Notes: a model not told the origin generated them from the letters alone. A stretch of 64,000 nt of DNA from Pseudomonas laurentiana (GCF_014648275.1 NZ_BMQU01000004.1:207739-271738); one strand, 5' to 3'; positions 1-7,761 are shown, counted from the first letter of the stretch. Translations and numbers: made by a program.

Positions 1-383
1 TGCTGTTCCAGCGGGCTCAGGTCGATGGTGGTGTGAATCGCAAAGCGTTCTTCCAGTACGCGCAGGACCCCTTTGTTTCGCTCCAGGCGGCGGTTCTGGC
101 CTTCCATCGGGTAGAGCACCAGGCTGCCGTCGGCGTGGCTGCTCCACCAGTTGTTGGGGAAGATCGAGTCTGGGGTGTGAGGGGCAGGGGTGTCCTGCAC
201 GACCAGTACCTCTACGCCGTGCTGGCGTAGGGTATCGACGTAGCCATCGAACTCTTCCAGCGCTTTCTGCTGCGCCTGTTCGGGGGCGAGGAAGGGTTGT
301 TGAAAGCGGTTGTTGACGGCCGTGTCCGGGTTGAAGGCGAACCGCGCCGGGCGGATCATCAAGACGGTATTGGTGGTTTGCAT
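1..383 (-). CDS. ctlX: Citrulline/arginine amidinohydrolase-like protein CtlX, 3' end cut by the window edge
   Basis: The minus strand encodes 127 residues from an ATG at 383 to the window edge, so the C-terminal part is missing. The translation opens MQTTNTVLMIRP and carries FPNNWWSSH at residues 75-83, followed by LVLYPMEGQNRR. This pattern belongs to the amidinotransferase/dimethylargininase-fold family, in the branch annotated as citrulline utilisation hydrolase CtlX. Proteins of this fold hydrolyse guanidino or ureido groups in the cytoplasm. The catalytic His and Cys of the fold lie in the missing part and cannot be checked. The gene is transcribed away from folD, with about 225 bp between them. 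The family assignment is firm; the exact substrate is inferred from the resemblance to CtlX. Confidence 0.8.
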   Translation of the reverse strand, partial: MQTTNTVLMIRPARFAFNPDTAVNNRFQQPFLAPEQAQQKALEEFDGYVDTLRQHGVEVLVVQDTPAPHTPDSIFPNNWWSSHADGSLVLYPMEGQNRRLERNKGVLRVLEERFAIHTTIDLSPLEQ

Positions 384-440
384 CGAGGCACGCATCCAGG
401 GTTGGCTGTGTGCCTATTGTCCGTGGGATGCGGTGTAAAT

Positions 441-472
441 CCCGGCTGAAGCCAGTGTTGCGCTCAGCCGGG
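441..472. repeat. Perfect 9-bp inverted repeat upstream of ctlX
   Basis: CCCGGCTGA at 441-449 is matched by TCAGCCGGG at 464-472 across a 14-nt loop. It lies about 60 bp upstream of the ctlX start and has no adjacent T-tract. It could be an operator or mRNA hairpin; nothing in the sequence decides which. Confidence 0.35.
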
Positions 473-558
473 AAAGCTGAATTCGGTCGTGATGCAGCGC
501 AATCGGCTGCGGCGATGGCGTCGAGCGAGTTGGCAGGGCGATCGGGTTTTTCGAGTGC

Positions 559-590
559 AAAAAAAACGGCACCTTCGCAGGTGCCGTTCT
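559..590 (-). terminator. Rho-independent terminator of folD
   Basis: On the minus strand AACGGCACCT, a 4-nt loop and AGGTGCCGTT are followed by a run of eight T. It starts about 20 bp after the folD stop codon. Confidence 0.9.
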
Positions 591-607
591 TTCAGTCGCC
601 TGATGCC

Positions 608-1462
608 TTACTTATGCAGCGTTTCTGCCGCATACAAGGTGTTCTCCAGCAGGCAGGCGCGGGTCATCGGGCCGACGCCACCTGGAACCGGCGTGATCCA
701 GCCAGCGCGTGGCAGGGCGGTTTCATAAACCACGTCGCCGACCAGCTTGCCATCTTCCTGGCGGTTGATGCCGACGTCGATGACGATGGCGCCTTCCTTG
801 ATCCACTCACCTTTGACCAGGCCTGGCTTGCCAGCGGCGACAACGACCAGGTCGGCACGGCCGACGTGGCCTGCCAGATCCTTGGTGAAGCGGTGGGTGA
901 CGGTCACGGTGCAGCCCGCGAGCAGCAGTTCCATCGCCATTGGGCGGCCAACGATGTTCGACGCGCCAACCACCACGGCATTCATGCCGTACAGGTCCTG
1001 ACCGGTGCTCTGCAGCAGGGTCATGATGCCTTTCGGCGTGCAGGGGCGCAGCAGAGGAATGCGCTGAGCCAGGCGACCGACGTTGTAAGGATGGAAGCCG
1101 TCGACATCCTTGTCCGGGCGAATGCGCTCAAGCAGCAGCGATGCATCCAGGTGAGCCGGAAGCGGCAACTGCAGCAGGATGCCGTCGATGTTCGCGTCGT
1201 TATTAAGGCGATCGATCAGGTCGGTCAGGGCTTGCTGCGTGGTATCGCTAGGCAGGTCAAAGGCCTGAGAGATAAAGCCGACCTCTTCGCAATCCTTGCG
1301 CTTGTGCGAAACATAGACTTGAGAGGCGGGGTCGTTGCCAACCAGGATCACTGCCAGGCCAGGCGTGCGCAGGCCTTGCTGGCGGCGCTCCGCGACACGT
1401 TGGGCGATCTGCTGGCGCAGGCTGGCGGCGATCGCCTTGCCGTCGATAAGTTGTGCAGTCAT
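608..1462 (-). CDS. folD: Bifunctional methylenetetrahydrofolate dehydrogenase/cyclohydrolase FolD
   Basis: FolD is a cytosolic enzyme that oxidises 5,10-methylene-THF with NADP+ and then hydrolyses methenyl-THF to 10-formyl-THF, supplying one-carbon units for purines and initiator tRNA formylation. The 284-residue product has the family's usual length. It shows the substrate-site signature with Tyr50 and the catalytic lysine motif SHKRK (Lys54, Lys56), and the Rossmann dinucleotide site GASNIVGRP. The C-terminal signature PGGVGPMT is also present. The ATG at 1462 gives the expected N-terminus [12 protein letters not shown]. The gene is monocistronic, with its own terminator at 559-590, and is divergent from the tRNA cluster. 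Confidence 0.97.
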   Translation of the reverse strand: MTAQLIDGKAIAASLRQQIAQRVAERRQQGLRTPGLAVILVGNDPASQVYVSHKRKDCEEVGFISQAFDLPSDTTQQALTDLIDRLNNDANIDGILLQLPLPAHLDASLLLERIRPDKDVDGFHPYNVGRLAQRIPLLRPCTPKGIMTLLQSTGQDLYGMNAVVVGASNIVGRPMAMELLLAGCTVTVTHRFTKDLAGHVGRADLVVVAAGKPGLVKGEWIKEGAIVIDVGINRQEDGKLVGDVVYETALPRAGWITPVPGGVGPMTRACLLENTLYAAETLHK

Positions 1463-1694
1463 GACGCGTGATTAACCATCGAGAGGGAATAAAAAGAGCG
1501 CGCATTCTCGCATGACACAGCCCTAGGGCAAAGGCGCTTGGTCTGGCAAATGCTCTAAGCCCTTAAATAAAATGAATTTTTTTCAAAAAAGAGTTGACGA
1601 CCCTGCCGCCCGTCTATAACATTCGTCGCACTTGTCGGGCAGAGCCTAGCACTGGTTAGCAAGGTCAGGCAGAATGAGCGGATTTTAAGCTTGT

Positions 1695-1723
1695 TTGGCG
1701 GGACTGAAAAGTTAGTTTGTAAT
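1695..1723 (+). promoter_or_regulatory. Candidate sigma-70 promoter of the tRNA cluster
   Basis: TTGGCG (1695-1700) and TGTAAT (1718-1723) are separated by 17 bp and sit 25 bp before tRNA-Arg. A second possible promoter, TTGACG at 1594 with TATAAC at 1615, has a short 15-bp spacer. Neither is experimentally supported here. Confidence 0.5.
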
Positions 1724-1747
1724 CTTAAACGAAAGCAGATTAAATAT

Positions 1748-1824
1748 GCGCCCGTAGCTCAGCTGGATAGAGCATCCGCCTTCTAAGCGGATGGTCGCAG
1801 GTTCGAGTCCTGCCGGGTGCGCCA
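1748..1824 (+). tRNA. tRNA-Arg (anticodon TCT)
   Basis: The 77-nt cloverleaf has acceptor arms GCGCCCG and CGGGTGC, discriminator G and an encoded CCA. The anticodon stem TCCGC/GCGGA holds the loop CTTCTAA, giving anticodon TCT, which reads AGA. The T-loop GGTTCGAGTCC is intact. It is the first gene of a three-tRNA transcript. Confidence 0.96.
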
Positions 1825-1864
1825 TTAGGCAGCTTTGGCACAAGTAAAGCAGTATCGCAATATG

Positions 1865-1940
1865 GTGGGCGTAGCTCAGTTGGTAGAGCACAGGATTGTG
1901 ACTCCTGTTGTCGTGGGTTCGATCCCCATCGTCCACCCCA
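1865..1940 (+). tRNA. tRNA-His (anticodon GTG)
   Basis: The 76-nt cloverleaf has acceptor arms GTGGGCG and CGTCCAC, discriminator C73 and an encoded CCA. The anticodon GTG reads histidine codons. The base before position 1 is G (1864), matching the G-1 that pairs with C73 in mature tRNA-His. Confidence 0.96.
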
Positions 1941-1994
1941 TATTCTAAAAGGCGCCCGATGAATAGTCCGGCGCCTTTGCTTTAAACGCTTCAC

Positions 1995-2079
1995 GCGGAC
2001 GTGGTGAAATTGGTAGACACACTGGATTTAGGTTCCAGCGGCGCAAGCTGTAAGAGTTCGAGTCTCTTCGTCCGCACCA
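1995..2079 (+). tRNA. tRNA-Leu (anticodon TAG)
   Basis: This 85-nt class II tRNA has a long variable arm (GGCGCAAGCTGT region), acceptor arms GCGGACG and CGTCCGC, and an encoded CCA. The anticodon stem CTGGA/TCCAG carries TAG, which reads CTA leucine codons. The accessory segment with the toxin-antitoxin genes begins directly after it. Confidence 0.96.
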
Positions 2080-2135
2080 TATAAGCGCCTGTTTTCAAAG
2101 AGTTTTATCCCGATAGTCCTGAAAGCGGGAAGGAT

Positions 2136-2193
2136 CTGGGAGCACTTTGGGAGCGGGGCAACGAAAAAGGCAGCCATTCTGGCTGCCTTTTTT
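2136..2193 (+). repeat. Left copy of an imperfect direct repeat flanking the toxin-antitoxin segment
   Basis: CTGGGAGCACTT (2136-2147) is followed about 16 bp later by a GGCAGCC/GGCTGCC terminator. The same arrangement recurs at 3471-3528 with the 12-mer identical and the terminator stem nearly identical. The left copy also has a second GGGAGC 11 bp after the first. This may be a junction of a former integrated element next to tRNA-Leu; that reading is inference. Confidence 0.55.
2164..2193 (+). terminator. Rho-independent terminator of the tRNA transcript
   Basis: The stem GGCAGCC/GGCTGCC with a 6-nt loop is followed by six T residues. A run of A on the other side makes it potentially bidirectional. 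Confidence 0.88.
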
Positions 2194-2325
2194 GCTTTAT
2201 GGATGGGGTTTTCTAAACAGATGATCCCGTCCTGCCTTCTGCCTTCTGCCTCCTGATGTGCTGTGACGCGGCCGTGCCGCAGGAGAAGGGCAGGCCGAAG
2301 ACGCCAACGAAGAAGCAGTAGGCAT

Positions 2326-2349
2326 GAAAAAGCCCGCGCTTGGCGGGCT
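2326..2349 (-). terminator. Rho-independent terminator of the higBA-like operon
   Basis: On the minus strand AGCCCGC, a 5-nt loop and GCGGGCT are followed by TTTTT. It lies about 20 bp downstream of the antitoxin stop codon. Confidence 0.85.
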
Positions 2350-2368
2350 TATCGGATAGGGCATAAGG

Positions 2369-2671
2369 CTATGCGTGAGCTGCTTCTTGCTCTGGCACCA
2401 GTCTAACCTCAACGCGCTGGCCAAGTGCTCTGGCGGCGCTGGCCAAGGTCGCCAAGGTCATTCCTGGATCATCTTGGTCGAGCGCGCGGTCCACTGCTGT
2501 ACGACTAGTATGCATGCGTGCAGCCAGGACTTTCTTTGTTACTTTCTGGCTCTTCATGGCTTCGGCGATCTGCCAAGAGATAACGCGCTTGAGGGCAGCA
2601 GCGGACACTTCCTCTGCGAGACCTTGCTCAGCAAGGAAATCATCGAAATCGGAGCCGATGTGCTGATTCAT
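2369..2671 (-). CDS. HigA-like antitoxin with helix-turn-helix
   Basis: The 100-residue product carries an XRE-type helix-turn-helix at about residues 33-90, with IAEAMKSQKVTKKVLAARM and then TSRTAVDRAL as the likely recognition part. Antitoxins of this type bind the cognate RelE-fold toxin and repress their shared promoter. The ATG overlaps the toxin stop codon (ATGA, 2668-2671), so translation is coupled. The toxin-first order is that of HigBA-type operons. The operon has its own terminator at 2326-2349 and its probable operator at 3054-3070. The family is clear from the gene pair, but the exact HigA subgroup is not proven. Confidence 0.85.
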   Translation of the reverse strand: MNQHIGSDFDDFLAEQGLAEEVSAAALKRVISWQIAEAMKSQKVTKKVLAARMHTSRTAVDRALDQDDPGMTLATLASAARALGQRVEVRLVPEQEAAHA

Positions 2672-3024
2672 TGCTTGTTCCTCTCTAGTGTTGCTTTGCG
2701 TTGCCTGGCGGTTTCCAAGTCAGACGCTGGTGTTTTTTGGCTTTTCTTGATGAAGCCGTGAAGCAGAACCATCACGTTCCCGTCCACGGTGAAGAGCACG
2801 CGAGCTATGGTATCGACAAGGTTTACCCTGACCTCCCACAAGCCTTTCTCAAGCTTTCTGACAACCGGCATTCCGATTGGCCATCCGATCTGAACCGTTT
2901 TGATTTCGGTTCCGATCATCCGCTTGTGATCGCGGGGAACTTCGGTCAGCCATTCGCGCACCGGTTCGTTACCTGCTTCCGTGCGATAAAAACTGACGTT
3001 CAATGTTGGTGGCGTTTCACTCAT
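2668..3024 (-). CDS. HigB/RelE-superfamily toxin, phage Gp49-like
   Basis: The 118-residue product resembles the Gp49/DUF891 branch of RelE-fold mRNA interferases. It has the conserved blocks PVVRKLEKGLWEVR, ARVLFTVDG and LLHGFIKKSQKTP, in which basic residues usually contact mRNA. Toxins of this family cleave translated mRNA on the ribosome. The ATG at 3024 was chosen because the promoter -10 ends at 3031, which places the transcription start at or next to this ATG. The longer reading from 3051 would begin inside the promoter. No Shine-Dalgarno is seen, so the toxin mRNA may be leaderless. It is the first gene of the pair and overlaps the antitoxin by 4 nt. Confidence 0.85.
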   Translation of the reverse strand: MSETPPTLNVSFYRTEAGNEPVREWLTEVPRDHKRMIGTEIKTVQIGWPIGMPVVRKLEKGLWEVRVNLVDTIARVLFTVDGNVMVLLHGFIKKSQKTPASDLETARQRKATLERNKQ

Positions 3025-3030
3025 ACGGCG

Positions 3031-3070
3031 AGTGTACCAAAAATGGTGCATTATTCAACTGTCAGTTGAA
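3031..3070 (-). promoter_or_regulatory. Promoter and palindromic operator of the toxin-antitoxin operon
   Basis: On the minus strand, -35 TTGAAT (3058-3053) and -10 TACACT (3036-3031) are separated by 16 bp. The perfect palindrome TTCAACT-GTC-AGTTGAA at 3054-3070 covers the -35 box. This position fits autorepression by the HigA-like antitoxin; the binding itself is inferred. Confidence 0.65.
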
Positions 3071-3470
3071 TGGGCGAAAAGTCTGGCGACGGATTCGACG
3101 AGCGTTTCGGACCTTCAGCATGGACTGTCGTCCGCGACCATGAAGTTTGGCGGCGAACCAAGGAAGGTGCTGAAAAGCTGATGTAGCAGGTCTTGGCGTT
3201 CTGCTTGAGCTCGGTAAGGCTTATGGCGGGCAGCTGTTGAAAGAGCGCTTGGGTTTCGAGCTCTAGAGATCACCAAGGCGAGCTCAGCCCCTGCGCTGGT
3301 TTTTTGCATTTGGCTGCCCGGCCTGCCGCTACAGCGGAGTGTTTCGGGGTTTGTATGATCCTCTGTCGTACTTTTCCAGCGCAGAGTGTAGGAATGTCAA
3401 ACCTGCAGCGAGTTGCTCTTCACGGCCTTTGCTATGGGAGCCGTCCTGCGAAGTGACCTACACGCCCGTA

Positions 3471-3528
3471 CTGGGAGCACTTCTGGAACACAGGCAGAAA
3501 AAAGGCAGCCACAGCGGCTGCCTTTTTT
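3471..3528 (+). repeat. Right copy of the imperfect direct repeat flanking the toxin-antitoxin segment
   Basis: CTGGGAGCACTT (3471-3482) is identical to 2136-2147, and the following GGCAGCC/GGCTGCC terminator repeats that of the left copy with the same six T. The two copies are about 1.33 kb apart. Confidence 0.55.
3497..3528. terminator. Bidirectional terminator between the accessory segment and the zinc-ribbon gene
   Basis: The stem GGCAGCC/GGCTGCC has A6 on the left and T6 on the right. On the minus strand it ends the 3564-4055 gene. Confidence 0.85.
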
Positions 3529-3563
3529 CGTTTCTGATGGCTGGCTTTTGCCGCTGTGCTTGA

Positions 3564-4055
3564 TCAGTCTCGATGCCAGTCAACGCTGAGGTAGAACTCG
3601 CTGTCGCTGTACCGATAGCTGGTGTCTCCGTCATAGGCCGCTTCCAGGTCATGGCCGATGCGATTGGCGAGGTGAAGGCCGGTGGTAGTGACCAGCAGCT
3701 CATCGCCGTCCTCTGCTACGTCAATCAATCGCTCCAAGGCATGTTCGGCCTTTTCTCTGGCTTCTGTATTGCGGACAAGATGAACAAGTTCTTCGCGGTG
3801 CTTTTGCAGAAACCCTCCTGCCAGCCTCACTTGACCTGCTGCTGCGCGGTCGGCGACTCGCCTGCATGCCGGGCAGACAAAGTTTTCGACCGAGACGTGG
3901 GACGCATCGGCATGCCATGACCACTGGCCTGCATGGTATTTGGCGCCACATTCTGGGCATTGTGCTGAGCCACCAGGTCGGTGAGCTTCTAGATACGGAT
4001 CTGTTTTGTCTGTTTTGAACAGCTTGTCTTTCTGGCTGTGCTGGTATTTGTCCAT
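3564..4055 (-). CDS. BCAM0308-like zinc-ribbon protein of unknown function
   Basis: The 163-residue product has two CxxC pairs near the N-terminus (CPECG and CPACR), about 30 residues apart. They probably form a zinc ribbon with an intervening GQWSWHADA segment. The rest is helical and acidic and ends in a divergent beta-rich region. It resembles the BCAM0308 family, which has no established role. The ATG at 4055 is preceded by GGAGAG at good spacing, so the longer upstream reading (from 4103) was dropped. It stands just downstream of the small heat-shock gene on the same strand but is separated from it by a hairpin. Confidence 0.75.
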   Translation of the reverse strand: MDKYQHSQKDKLFKTDKTDPYLEAHRPGGSAQCPECGAKYHAGQWSWHADASHVSVENFVCPACRRVADRAAAGQVRLAGGFLQKHREELVHLVRNTEAREKAEHALERLIDVAEDGDELLVTTTGLHLANRIGHDLEAAYDGDTSYRYSDSEFYLSVDWHRD

Positions 4056-4141
4056 TGCTGCTCTCCGATTCGTGCTGAAGTACAGCGGCCGACGGCGCAT
4101 CAACCATCCACGTGGCCACCCTGCAAAAGCCTGTGATGTCT

Positions 4142-4177
4142 TCTAAAGAGCCCCTCGCCGACGTTGAAGCAAGGGGC
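4142..4177 (-). terminator. Probable terminator of the small heat-shock gene
   Basis: On the minus strand GCCCCTTGC pairs with GCGAGGGGC (one wobble) across an 11-nt loop and is followed by TCTTTA. The T-tract is weak. Confidence 0.5.
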
Positions 4178-4189
4178 GGGTGCCTGGCT

Positions 4190-4732
4190 TTAGCTGCTTT
4201 TGATCGGCACGACTTTCTCGGGCTTCATGGCCTCAGGCTTTTTCGGTAGCGATACTGTCAATATGCCTTTGCTGAAGCTGGCTTCGATTTTGTCGGCGTC
4301 GACCTCTTTGGGTATGTTGAATACCCGTTCAAACGAGCCGTAGTGGCGTTCGGAGAGGTAGTACCCCTTTCTTTTCTCTTCCTTGTCTTCTTTCTTTTCA
4401 CCTTTGATGATCAGGCTGCCATTGGACAGCTTCACCTCGATGTTTTTTTCATCCATGCCGGGAAGCTCGACTGTGATTTCATAGCTTTTTTCTTTGTCGG
4501 AAATGTCCGCGGCGGGGACGTTGCGGCCGATCAGTTCCCTGCGCCAGAAGGGTTCGGCATCAAACAGGCCCCGGCTGAATGGGGTGGGAAACGAGCCCCG
4601 GTTGAAGTCTTCGAACAGATGATCAACCTGCTGGCGCAGTTTTTCAAAGGGGCGCCACAGGTCGGAAGTTGCCGGATGTTGGCTGGTTTTTTCTTCGTGT
4701 TGAATCGGCATTTTTTTTTCGGAGTTAGCCAT
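4190..4732 (-). CDS. Small heat-shock protein of the Hsp20/alpha-crystallin family
   Basis: Hsp20 proteins are ATP-independent cytosolic holdases that keep unfolding proteins soluble. The 180-residue product has an N-terminal arm of about 75 residues, an alpha-crystallin domain (about 75-170, with VPAADISD, ITVELPGMDEKNI and the GILTVSLPK signature) and a C-terminal extension. The start at 4732 is preferred because AAAGGAG lies 8 nt upstream. The ATG two codons earlier (4738) is only 2 nt from that site, and an open frame continues further upstream without a ribosome site. The class is closer to the HspA/IbpC-like Pseudomonas proteins than to IbpA. It is divergent from the small gene at 5051. 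Confidence 0.92.
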   Translation of the reverse strand: MANSEKKMPIQHEEKTSQHPATSDLWRPFEKLRQQVDHLFEDFNRGSFPTPFSRGLFDAEPFWRRELIGRNVPAADISDKEKSYEITVELPGMDEKNIEVKLSNGSLIIKGEKKEDKEEKRKGYYLSERHYGSFERVFNIPKEVDADKIEASFSKGILTVSLPKKPEAMKPEKVVPIKSS

Positions 4733-5050
4733 TTTCATATCTCCTTTGTGTTGATATTCGGTAGGTGTTGCCTTTATTTGTGAGGTGATCTGCTGTGGGG
4801 GTGGGGCAAGCCACAGGTGTACGCTTTGGCGCGCAGGGCGATCTGAGCGTTCAGGTTTCAATTGAATCGCAAAAGGGTTGGTCGGGTTTGATCTGGATCA
4901 GACGAGTGTTATCTGGTCGTCGGCGTCGTGAAGACCCGTGGCGCCAAGGTGTTCAGCGTACGCCCGACTGGTGACAATGGTCCGAAAGCTGATAGATTTC
5001 AGCCGGTTGAGGCAGTGGCTGAGCTGTCGGCTGCAGGAAGGAAGAACTAT
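4733..5050. other. Divergent intergenic region between hsp20 and a small conserved gene
   Basis: This 318-bp stretch carries the Shine-Dalgarno sites of both flanking genes. On the minus strand an ATTGAAA followed 15-16 bp later by CCCTG resembles a degenerate sigma-32 promoter, but the match is weak. No convincing RNA thermometer pairing with the hsp20 ribosome site was seen. The upstream in-frame extension of the 5051 gene crosses this region without a ribosome site. Confidence 0.4.
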
Positions 5051-5356
5051 ATGATCGCAAAAGAGCTCCGCCAGGCTGTTGCCCTGGAGCGTTTCGCCGA
5101 GGCCAATCCGCAGTTGCTGGCCGAAATGGCCCAGCTTAGCGAGCACGATCAGGCGCAACAGATCCAGTGGGCATTCGAGGATGAAGCCGAGATGCAGGGG
5201 CTCCAGCCCTGGGAACTGGCGCTGCAACTGATTGCAGAGTCTCCCGAGGAGCTGCAGGCCATGCGCCTGGAAGTGCATCGCGAAGTGGCCGAGGCACTGG
5301 GCATGGGCTGGGAAGAATACTGCGGGTTTAATGAGCTCGACGAAACCGCGCCGTGA
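5051..5356 (+). CDS. Small conserved protein, DUF6388-like, unknown function
   Basis: The 101-residue product is acidic and predicted helical, with the central block LIAESPEELQAMRLEVHREV and the end WEEYCGFNELDETAP. This resembles the DUF6388 proteins common in Pseudomonas, for which I know no function. The ATG at 5051 is preceded by AGGAAGGAAG at 6-7 nt, whereas the longer reading from 4928 has no ribosome site and a different composition. It is a single gene between hsp20 and tig. Confidence 0.7.
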   Translation: MIAKELRQAVALERFAEANPQLLAEMAQLSEHDQAQQIQWAFEDEAEMQGLQPWELALQLIAESPEELQAMRLEVHREVAEALGMGWEEYCGFNELDETAP

Positions 5357-5612
5357 TTGGTATCGGTTTGTAGTGTTTTGAAAAGGTTTGCCGAGGTGGG
5401 CGGGTAAAATCGAGCGGCGTCTCGTGTCGCCCGGTACGCCTTGGTTTGCGGGTATCCAGCCATTTCGACGGATACCCCTTCATACAAAAGGACCGGTGTG
5501 GTTTCCCATCGTCTTGAACGGGGTGACTTCTGGTGTTTGAGCTACTAGAATGCTTGCCCTTGATTCTGGAGTCGGGTATCGCCGGCTAACGTCTGTGCAA
5601 CGAGGAATATCC

Positions 5613-6923
5613 ATGCAAGTTTCTGTTGAAAATACTTCCGCTCTCGAGCGCCGCATGACCATCGGCGTTCCGGCCGAGCGCATCGAGACCGAAGTCAACA
5701 AGCGTCTGCAACAGACTGCCCGTCGCGCCAAGGTCCCAGGCTTCCGTCCTGGCAAAGTGCCTATGAGCGTGATTCGTCAGCGTTACGAAGACGCAGCCCG
5801 TCAGGAAGCCCTGGGCGACCTGATCCAGGCCACGTTCTATGAAGCTGTGGTTGAGCAGAAGCTGAACCCGGCTGGCGCCCCTGCCGTCGAGCCAAAAGTG
5901 TTCGAAAAGGGCAAGGATCTGGAATACGTTGCCACCTTCGAAGTATTCCCTGAGTTCGCCGTTGCCGGCTTCGAGTCGATCGCCGTTGAGCGCCTGAGCG
6001 CCGAAGTGGCTGATGCCGACCTGGACAACATGCTGGAAGTACTGCGCAAGCAGAACGTCCGTTACGAAGTGGCAGAGCGTGCGGCTCAGAACGAAGACCA
6101 ACTGAACATTGATTTTGTTGGCAAGATCGATGGCGAAGTCTTCGCCGGTGGTTCGGCCAAGGGCACCCAGCTGGTGCTGGGTTCCGGCCGCATGATCCCA
6201 GGCTTCGAAGAAGGTCTGGTCGGTGCCAAGGCGGGTGAAGAGCGCGTTCTGAACCTGACCTTCCCAGAGAACTACCAGAACCTGGACCTGGCCAACAAGG
6301 CCGCAGAGTTCACCGTTACCGTCAACAGCGTTTCCGAGCCAAAGCTGCCTGAGCTGACCGAAGAGTTCTTCGCCCAGTTCGGTATCAAGGAAGCCGGTGT
6401 CGATGGTTTCCGCGCCGAAGTTCGCAAGAACATGGAGCGTGAGCTGCGTCAGGCAATCAAGACCAAGGTCAAGAACCAGGTAATGGACGGCCTGCTGGCT
6501 GCCAACCCGATCGAAGTGCCGAAGGCCCTGCTGGAAAACGAAGTGAACCGTCTGCGCGTTCAGGCCGTTCAACAGTTCGGCGGTAACATCAAGCCAGAGC
6601 AACTGCCTGCCGAGCTGTTCGAAGAGCAAGCCAAGCGTCGCGTCGTGCTGGGCCTGATCGTTGCCGAAGTGGTCAAGCAGAACGAGCTGAAGCCTGACGA
6701 AGACCGCGTACGTGAGCTGATCCAGGAAATGGCTTCGGCCTACCAGGAGCCAGAGCAGGTCGTGGCGTGGTACTACAAGAACGACCAGCAACTGAACGAA
6801 GTCCGTTCGGTTGTGCTGGAAGAACAAGTTGTGGATACTGTTCTTCAGAAAGCGACTGTGACCGATAAATCGGTCTCTTACGAAGAAGCTGTCAAGCCGG
6901 CACAGGCACCAACTGCCGACTGA
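5613..6923 (+). CDS. tig: Trigger factor, ribosome-associated chaperone and prolyl isomerase
   Basis: Trigger factor docks on the 50S subunit near the tunnel exit and shields nascent chains. The 436-residue product has the three expected domains. The N-terminal ribosome-binding domain carries the signature GFRPGKVP around residues 43-50. An FKBP-type isomerase domain lies at roughly 150-245, and a helical C-terminal substrate domain follows. The start at 5613 ([14 protein letters not shown]) follows GAGGAA at 7 nt and matches the family N-terminus; an upstream in-frame start at 5550 was rejected. It leads the tig-clpP-clpX-lon chaperone/protease block. Confidence 0.97.
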   Translation: MQVSVENTSALERRMTIGVPAERIETEVNKRLQQTARRAKVPGFRPGKVPMSVIRQRYEDAARQEALGDLIQATFYEAVVEQKLNPAGAPAVEPKVFEKGKDLEYVATFEVFPEFAVAGFESIAVERLSAEVADADLDNMLEVLRKQNVRYEVAERAAQNEDQLNIDFVGKIDGEVFAGGSAKGTQLVLGSGRMIPGFEEGLVGAKAGEERVLNLTFPENYQNLDLANKAAEFTVTVNSVSEPKLPELTEEFFAQFGIKEAGVDGFRAEVRKNMERELRQAIKTKVKNQVMDGLLAANPIEVPKALLENEVNRLRVQAVQQFGGNIKPEQLPAELFEEQAKRRVVLGLIVAEVVKQNELKPDEDRVRELIQEMASAYQEPEQVVAWYYKNDQQLNEVRSVVLEEQVVDTVLQKATVTDKSVSYEEAVKPAQAPTAD

Positions 6924-6947
6924 TTTCCTTCTCTCGTAGGAAAACAC

Positions 6948-6975
6948 CATAAGCCAGCCTTCGTGCTGGCTTATG
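6948..6975 (+). terminator. Perfect hairpin between tig and clpP, possible terminator or attenuator
   Basis: CATAAGCCAGC (6948-6958) pairs perfectly with GCTGGCTTATG (6965-6975). No T-run follows, so it may limit readthrough or mark an mRNA processing site instead of being a full terminator. Confidence 0.45.
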
Positions 6976-7014
6976 CGTATTCAAGACATGACTATTTGGG
7001 AGTGAGTGCAGGAC

Positions 7015-7656
7015 ATGTCCCGCAATTCTTATTATCAGCAGAGCTCTGACATCCAGGCCGCAGGCGGTCTGGTCCCGATGGTTATCGAGCAATCCGCTCG
7101 TGGCGAACGTGCCTACGATATCTATTCGCGCCTCTTGAAGGAGCGGATCATCTTCCTGGTTGGCCCGGTAGAGGACTACATGGCTAACCTGGTAGCGGCG
7201 CAGATGCTGTTCCTTGAAGCGGAAAACCCGGACAAGGATATCCATCTCTACATCAACTCGCCGGGTGGTTCGGTGACTGCCGGCATGTCGATCTACGACA
7301 CCATGCAGTTCATCAAGCCTGATGTTTCCACCATCTGCATTGGCCAGGCCTGCAGCATGGGTGCATTCCTTTTGGCCGGTGGTGCCAAGGGCAAGCGTCA
7401 TTGCCTGCCGAACTCGCGGATGATGATTCACCAACCACTGGGTGGTTTCCAAGGCCAGGCGTCGGACATCGACATCCATGCCAAGGAAATCCTTTCGATT
7501 CGTTCGCGTCTGAACGAGCTGCTGGCGTTCCATACTGGCCAGTCCATCGAAACCATCGAACGTGACACCAACCGTGACAACTTCATGAGCGCTCAACGCG
7601 CTGCCGAGTACGGCCTGATCGACTCGGTGTTCGACAAGCGTCAAATGACTGCTTGA
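7015..7656 (+). CDS. clpP: ATP-dependent Clp protease proteolytic subunit ClpP
   Basis: ClpP forms the tetradecameric serine-protease chamber that degrades substrates fed by ClpX or ClpA. The 213-residue product has the catalytic triad Ser114 (GQACSMGAF), His139 (MMIHQPLGG) and Asp188 (NRDNF). The oxyanion segment [11 protein letters not shown] is also present. The start at 7015 (MSRNSYYQQ) matches Pseudomonas ClpP. A GTG at 7006 in the same frame would add three residues, and the ribosome site GGGAG fits neither start ideally. It lies 90 bp after tig and 105 bp before clpX, as in other gammaproteobacteria. Confidence 0.96.
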   Translation: MSRNSYYQQSSDIQAAGGLVPMVIEQSARGERAYDIYSRLLKERIIFLVGPVEDYMANLVAAQMLFLEAENPDKDIHLYINSPGGSVTAGMSIYDTMQFIKPDVSTICIGQACSMGAFLLAGGAKGKRHCLPNSRMMIHQPLGGFQGQASDIDIHAKEILSIRSRLNELLAFHTGQSIETIERDTNRDNFMSAQRAAEYGLIDSVFDKRQMTA

Positions 7657-7667
7657 TCGACTCAAAA

Positions 7668-7696
7668 GCAGGTGGTTGGCCCGTCCAGCCACCTGC
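7668..7696 (+). terminator. Hairpin between clpP and clpX, possible terminator or attenuator
   Basis: GCAGGTGGTTGG pairs with CCAGCCACCTGC (one wobble) across a 5-nt loop, 11 bp after the clpP stop. No T-run follows. Confidence 0.45.
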
Positions 7697-7761
7697 GGAC
7701 TTGAAAAAGCCCGCAATTGCCTTCATCTTGTGTTGCAAGCCTACCGGATTGGATCGATCGA

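Larger units (their letters stand above)
3071..3563. other. Intergenic stretch with probable decayed coding sequence
   Basis: No intact gene is recognised in this 490-bp stretch. On the plus strand, around 3188-3266, one frame reads like the end of a protein (LLELGKAYGGQLLKERLG, then TAG) but has no start or upstream continuity. This may be a remnant of the accessory element that carries the toxin-antitoxin pair. The right end holds the second repeat copy and a bidirectional terminator (3497-3528). Confidence 0.4.

Noticed and set aside
2197-2424. A 75-codon minus-strand frame after the antitoxin
   Set aside because: It overlaps the antitoxin gene and its terminator and has no ribosome site or family resemblance.
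4733-4861. A ROSE-type RNA thermometer before the small heat-shock gene
   Set aside because: I found no sequence close to the ribosome site that would pair convincingly with AAAGGAG, so no thermometer is called.
5586-6950. A 454-codon minus-strand frame opposite tig
   Set aside because: It is a mirror of the tig coding sequence with no recognisable domain.
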